Below, in pieces: positions 61,001 through 64,000 of a stretch of DNA of 64,000 nt. The notes under the pieces are model-generated. The model worked only from the letters and a program-made list of their open reading frames with translations, had not been told where the DNA came from and made no database searches. The stretch is taken from NCBI GenBank assembly GCA_900208305.1, contig OAPG01000021.1, positions 310,001 to 374,000 on the forward strand, written 5' to 3'. This DNA comes from Melanopsichium pennsylvanicum (taxonomy: Eukaryota > Basidiomycota > Ustilaginomycetes > Ustilaginales). Position numbers and translations under genes: made by a program. Numbering within the stretch: position 1 is the stretch's first letter; the number at the start of each line of letters is the position of its first letter.

Positions 61001-61184
61001 TTGGAAGGATGAGGACGACTGTCGTGTGCTTGCGTGCAAGCATGCTTTCCATGCTACGTGTGTGGATAGATGGTTGTCGTCTTCTTCCAATACGTGTCCG
61101 ATGTGCAGGAGACAAGGCGTTGCCAAGGATGGGCGCAGGGCTGGTGATGAGACGGCTGATTCTCGTCGAGCTGCGCAGACATGA
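58017..61184 (+). CDS. RING-H2 E3 ubiquitin ligase with N-myristoylation signal
   Basis: One exon of 1055 residues. The ATG at 58017 sits in an ideal CACCATGG context; the frame is open upstream without ATG. The N-terminus M-G-H-A-Q-S fits the myristoylation rule (Gly2, Ser6), so membrane attachment is likely. A basic KRRRN/RRRRTS patch follows. Most of the protein is disordered, Ser/Ala/Thr-rich, with a short Gln run near residue 290. A partly conserved region (LAFFRLFRFDPVAPSQLVPC ... RFMLFVSGGRYPPNHPLL) precedes the C-terminal RING-H2 finger at about 989-1030: CLVCLEDW ... CKHAFHATCVDRWL ... CPMC. All eight zinc ligands (C3H2C3) are present. Partner E2 and substrates are unknown. Confidence 0.9.
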   Translation: MGHAQSRQQQRDDQHASVDERHRSEHSPSSASSTVHAANQSIQISDSGSVEHTRKRRRNSSAPTPVPSMDSSTQQRLIRRRRTSPHSDYSSTSATGDVGLGPVTHHLPPELPHDSMDVDSAQTTTNPPSASPTSAFNAVHCTTAHAAQSDSQQRYDAVQSRDDSSGVGSGATPPPHLDPLRDERERARRRILETISAVASAPAPTPPSGATASASAQNSTTSTPSATAGSPTHPLASATVAALIGAVATGRAVPPPAASQAGSQISSSATLNHTAAEVPSTTQSGTQQQQQQRPQAVRIPLQPEMISGTSMVVQGALVARTVSNRSTSSGSPSLPESRTGGAQSTETGETRPSPFATTSSGSAPTIAESFSGIPGATSDGTDMRGAVTLEEQAVMLSRILGIAAAATAASLLNTSESHHVDPSLLQTSLRRPFERMNQAPNNRDERWLADWQHRQPPSSNAGARPGSSSASGFGIGLRGRLAALSRRVQSASSISGLPISHQDGSNTNRASVTATPSQSATTAAARTNAADGGTADEQVASQQEIIAHLLSAAEREAASQRLSHTRTAEQPPTVAAAVDSARARSFSFSSSRPQGNTAQQEASRSSLSRLVRSTIGSFMHPGRLLPRRNSRSEGSETSDASRSAWSSASSSAGSSTLGDTSASEFSLGPNDVAGTLRQVRNGILPDGVPGSFGNFLNHLVRDLMAAVQLMRPSSELPLESANAQTTNYFEHAMQGQEASGAEVLDGDVTDSGAAADATGDTDTARAATQQAQSSTSSSPTEEDLEAQARRSPDFQNGNLAFFRLFRFDPVAPSQLVPCIVVGVRSLNVTERFGEEITGPRAPAPGPGREFSGNRQQTSRPTALGSSGPTSPLGRQRVRSEGPQATAPTDGDSSSFDTNAEELPASRFMLFVSGGRYPPNHPLLTSNPTTAGRDLMILMDLLSTMQAMQHKPSTVTQQEIDASDLPRIKGSDVAAFVLEGKITENMAERCLVCLEDWKDEDDCRVLACKHAFHATCVDRWLSSSSNTCPMCRRQGVAKDGRRAGDETADSRRAAQT

Positions 61185-61514
61185 TCGGCCAAGACTGGTC
61201 GCTATAGAGAGTCTCTTTGCAACACCCATGATCCCACCTTTTATCCCTGTGATGCTTTGTTGATGTCTTAGCCTCGTTCAACACAACTCAACGTTTCTTT
61301 AATCTCACGTTGCGACTCAACTTGGTGATCGCGTGCTGCCCTATCATCATTGTAATTCTACTGCATCCTCGGCATGATCCCGAAACGACACTTCTTATGA
61401 CGCCATACAAGATGTTCACACACGAGAGGCAGAGTGTACGTTGTGTTTTGACAGTAACTATTGACGACTCTAGTAATATGCAGAACATGTGTCTGCAGCA
61501 GATGAGCCGCCTTT
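61185..61514. other. Convergent intergenic region
   Basis: 330 bp between the 3' ends of the RING-H2 gene (+) and NCE101 (-). No gene is seen. Confidence 0.7.
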
Positions 61515-62041
61515 TCATGAACGTTTTGTGGTGTTTGATTGATTCCACTCGTCAGCGATTGCTGTGCGTAGCGCGCGCAGATCGGCGCCTTTCTCTCCCT
61601 GGCTCTGCACTGCCTGATTTTTGGCGTTCGCGATGATCTCGGAAGTGGATTTAGTATTGTCTCTTGAATTTGGTGACGTTTCTGATTTGTGTGATGCTGG
61701 TGGGATATGGAAAAGGGATCGTTGAGTAGCTTGGGGTCCGGCATACAGGGTTTGGGGAGGTTCCTGGTTATTGAGTCTGCGTCGAACTAATTCGGGAAGT
61801 GTACGGCCATCTGGACGCTCGTGAGCATTGCGTGCATCGTTCTCCCAAAGAAAGTAGGCCATGAATCCCGTTGCTAGGCCGAGAATGGGGTCGAACACCC
61901 TAAGTTGAGTTGAATTGAGTTCAGTTCAGAGTAATCATGCGAAAAATTCGGAGCGAAAGGATGATGTGAGTCAAGGCTCGGCGTTTGCGATAGACGAAGA
62001 TGATGCAGCGACACTCACCTTCCTACTAAATATGTGGGCAT
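61515..62041 (-). CDS. NCE101: Nce101-family small membrane protein
   Basis: Two exons on the minus strand, 62041-62019 and 61899-61515, encode 135 residues; the 119-bp intron has a GTGAGT donor and CTTAG acceptor. Exon 1 gives MPTYLVG, and the junction makes R-V-F-D-P-I-L-G. The result MPTYLVGRVFDPILGLATGF matches the Nce101 start, with one membrane helix (about 11-26) and then AYFLWENDARNAHERPDGRTL. Yeast Nce101 was linked to non-classical protein export; its mechanism is unknown. After the conserved 50 residues comes an 85-residue hydrophilic tail not present in the 53-residue yeast protein. The 23-nt first exon is easily missed; without it the second exon has no ATG before the conserved part. 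Confidence 0.88.
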
Positions 62042-62482
62042 TCTTGTATAGATGTGTGACGCTCGCTGCTGGTGCGGGATCTGATGGCGATGCTTGAAGA
62101 GAATCAAGATATTGATGTGCCAATGCTTGGCCAAGTCGTGACGAGAAGGACCCTTAGGCTTTGACTATGAGGGTGGAGGATAGATCGGGGTGGCCTGTTT
62201 TCTGATTCCGATTCGATTGAGGATCGCAACAGGCCACATTTCAGTGTTTGTATTCACGTCAACGATATCTGACGCATGCACGGCTACATCGTGAATACGA
62301 GAATTTTTAATCGGCTGGCAGGTCGAAAGTTGGCCGTCAAAGGTCAGACTTTTGCCTGAGCTACAAATTTTTAAACATCGAAATCCAAATCGTTTAAAAT
62401 GCTGTTAATTGAAAGAGTCGGAGTGGAACCGATTTCCACGTCTTTGTTTGGTCACCAAAGTGTTCGGATCGAGAGTGTGCGC

Positions 62483-62526
<44 letters not shown>

Positions 62527-62959
62527 TCGGATCATGTACGCAAGCACAGCACAGCATAGCACAGACCAGGCAGCCAAGACTGAGCCAACCCTGAAAAGAT
62601 GAAGCTAAAGCTGAACCACAGTCTGTGCATTGACCCTATTGGATCTCCTAAACAGCACGCCGACCTCGGGCTCTGCTCACTATCTTACTTTATTCCCATT
62701 CACATCTCCACCACGTTACATGCCCATTCGCTACCTCACACTCCTTCGTACACGTGCGTTGAGATCCCACTCTTCCTTCCCGAGCCCGTTATTTCACACA
62801 CACGATCTCCTCCTTTTTGGCTACAGTCTATTCTTGACGTTTAAAAGCTCTCCGGCAATCCGCTTCTTTTCCTCGCTTTTTCCTATCATTCAAGTCACCT
62901 CGTTTCTTTCCTTCACAGAGCGATCATTCGCGCACTCGGCGTAAATTTCGTCGCTCATC
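62042..62959. promoter_or_regulatory. Divergent intergenic region, NCE101 / PAN1
   Basis: 918 bp with both promoters. A GT microsatellite is at 62487-62524, CAGCA-like short repeats at about 62547-62563, and a long pyrimidine-rich leader runs up to the PAN1 ATG. Confidence 0.5.
62487..62524. repeat. (GT)n microsatellite
   Basis: Nineteen uninterrupted GT units preceded by a GC/GT-rich run, in the NCE101/PAN1 promoter region. Confidence 0.97.
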
Positions 62960-64000
62960 ATGTATAACAACAACATGCAGGGTCAAGGCTGGGGCCGCCC
63001 CATGCAGCCTCAGATGACCGGGTATCCACAGCAGCAGCAACAAGCTAGCGCATTCCTTCAGCCTCAACAGACCGGCTACCCTGGCATGTCGCACTTTCAA
63101 CGCCCTATGCAGACCGGAACGCCTTATCAACAGCAGCAGATGCAACAACAGATGCAGCCGCAAGGCCTGACTCCCCAGCAAACAGGCATGATGGGCGGCA
63201 TGGGTATGCAGCAGGTTCGACCTCAAGTCACCTCAAACTTCCTCTCCCCTGGCCAAACTGGCATGGGTATGGGCATGGGTATGGGAGGTGGTCTTCAGCC
63301 CCAGCAAACAGGTTACATGGGTGGTTTACAGCCTCAGCAAACTGGGTTCATGGGCAATGGCGGCCTCCAGATGCAACAGACAGGTCTCATGCCACAAATG
63401 ACTGGTATGCCTATTCGAGACCCACGATTGCAGCTTATGAGTGCTCAATTTTTACCCGCATCCCAGCCTTTCTCTGGTGCTCCTCTTGCCAGCAACATGA
63501 ATTTCAGCCAGGCTAGCATGCAGCCATCCAACTTCCAGTCCCAAATCCAGAACCTCAGCCAGCAGCAGCAAGGATCTAAGGAGCCTCGTATCCCGTGGGC
63601 TCTCAGCAAAGAGGAGAGGAAGAGCTATGATTCCATCTTCCGTGCCTGGGATGCTAAGGGCACCGGCTTCATCAACGGCGAGGTCGCGCGAGAAGTATTC
63701 GGTCAGAGTGGTCTCGAAACCGACAAACTCATGCAGATCTGGCATCTGGCTGACACGGGCAATCGCGGAAAGCTCAATATCAACGAGTTCCACGTGGCCA
63801 TGGGTCTCATCTACCGTGCCCTCAATGGCAACGACATTCCTGATACACTCCCTGCCGAGCTCATCCCTCCTTCGGCAAAGGATCTCAACGACTCGGTCGA
63901 CTTTCTCAAGGATTTGCTCAAAAAGGACACCAACGTCCGTCACAGCACCGGTCTCAACATCCCTGAGGCTGGTTCCAATAGCGGTGCCTCCTACTCGAAA
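62960..64000 (+). CDS. PAN1: Endocytic scaffold Pan1, 5' part (runs off the window)
   Basis: Open from the ATG at 62960 to the window edge: 347 codons and no stop. Pan1 is the EH-domain scaffold of cortical actin patches that activates Arp2/3 during endocytosis. The first 190 residues are Gln/Met/Gly-rich with at least six L-x-x-Q-x-T-G motifs (such as LQPQQTG and LTPQQTG), the sites phosphorylated by Prk1/Ark1 kinases. The first EH domain begins at about residue 212 (PWALSKEERKSYDSIFRAWD) and continues through FGQSGLETDKLMQIWHLAD, GKLNINEFHVAMGLIYRALN and the typical LPAELIPPS end. The second EH domain, coiled coil and WH2/proline-rich end would lie beyond the window. Confidence 0.92.
   Translation, partial: MYNNNMQGQGWGRPMQPQMTGYPQQQQQASAFLQPQQTGYPGMSHFQRPMQTGTPYQQQQMQQQMQPQGLTPQQTGMMGGMGMQQVRPQVTSNFLSPGQTGMGMGMGMGGGLQPQQTGYMGGLQPQQTGFMGNGGLQMQQTGLMPQMTGMPIRDPRLQLMSAQFLPASQPFSGAPLASNMNFSQASMQPSNFQSQIQNLSQQQQGSKEPRIPWALSKEERKSYDSIFRAWDAKGTGFINGEVAREVFGQSGLETDKLMQIWHLADTGNRGKLNINEFHVAMGLIYRALNGNDIPDTLPAELIPPSAKDLNDSVDFLKDLLKKDTNVRHSTGLNIPEAGSNSGASYSK

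Overview
This is a gene-dense stretch of nuclear DNA from a basidiomycete fungus, most probably a smut (Ustilaginales: Ustilago, Sporisorium or Pseudozyma type). The reasons are eukaryotic housekeeping genes on both strands without operons, mostly single-exon genes with a few short GT-AG introns, pyrimidine-rich 5' leaders, many microsatellites, and protein families with a fungal look (Nto1, Mgr2, Coa3, Nce101, Pan1, Rib7, Ade4, His1). The order-level placement is inference from gene style. I recognise 24 protein-coding genes; the last (PAN1) runs off the right edge. I see no rRNA, tRNA, CRISPR array or intact transposon.

Layout. 1-2655 has no supported gene. 2656-8817 holds a HEN1-type small-RNA methyltransferase, the splicing factor Cwf18 and the SWR1 subunit Vps72/Swc2. 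9269-14775 holds Ade4 (purine synthesis), methionine aminopeptidase 2 and a macro-domain protein. 15238-19044 carries three adjacent predicted mitochondrial proteins: Mgr2 (TIM23), a scramblase-family protein and Coa3. 19836-28090 carries Nto1 (PHD/bromo/PWWP histone reader), the ER SNARE Use1, a dual-start histidyl-tRNA synthetase and NEDD8/Rub1 (four exons). 28841-30700 is an HMG-box transcription factor followed by about 7.6 kb without a recognisable gene.

The right part begins with a divergent pair, Rib7 (riboflavin) and a sphingoid-base kinase. It continues with a short-chain dehydrogenase-like protein lacking the catalytic tyrosine, a CaM-kinase, a Zrg17-like zinc transporter subunit with a large histidine tail, His1, a 1601-residue paladin-like protein with three CX5R modules, a RING-H2 protein with an N-myristoylation signal, Nce101 and the start of Pan1.

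The genes do not form one pathway. The most unusual DNA is the gene desert at 30701-38316. It contains a long bulge-free imperfect hairpin at 36664-36777, a second inverted repeat beside it, and an exact match to the smut pheromone response element. A HEN1 homologue in the same window makes a small-RNA reading of the hairpin testable, but nothing here proves it.
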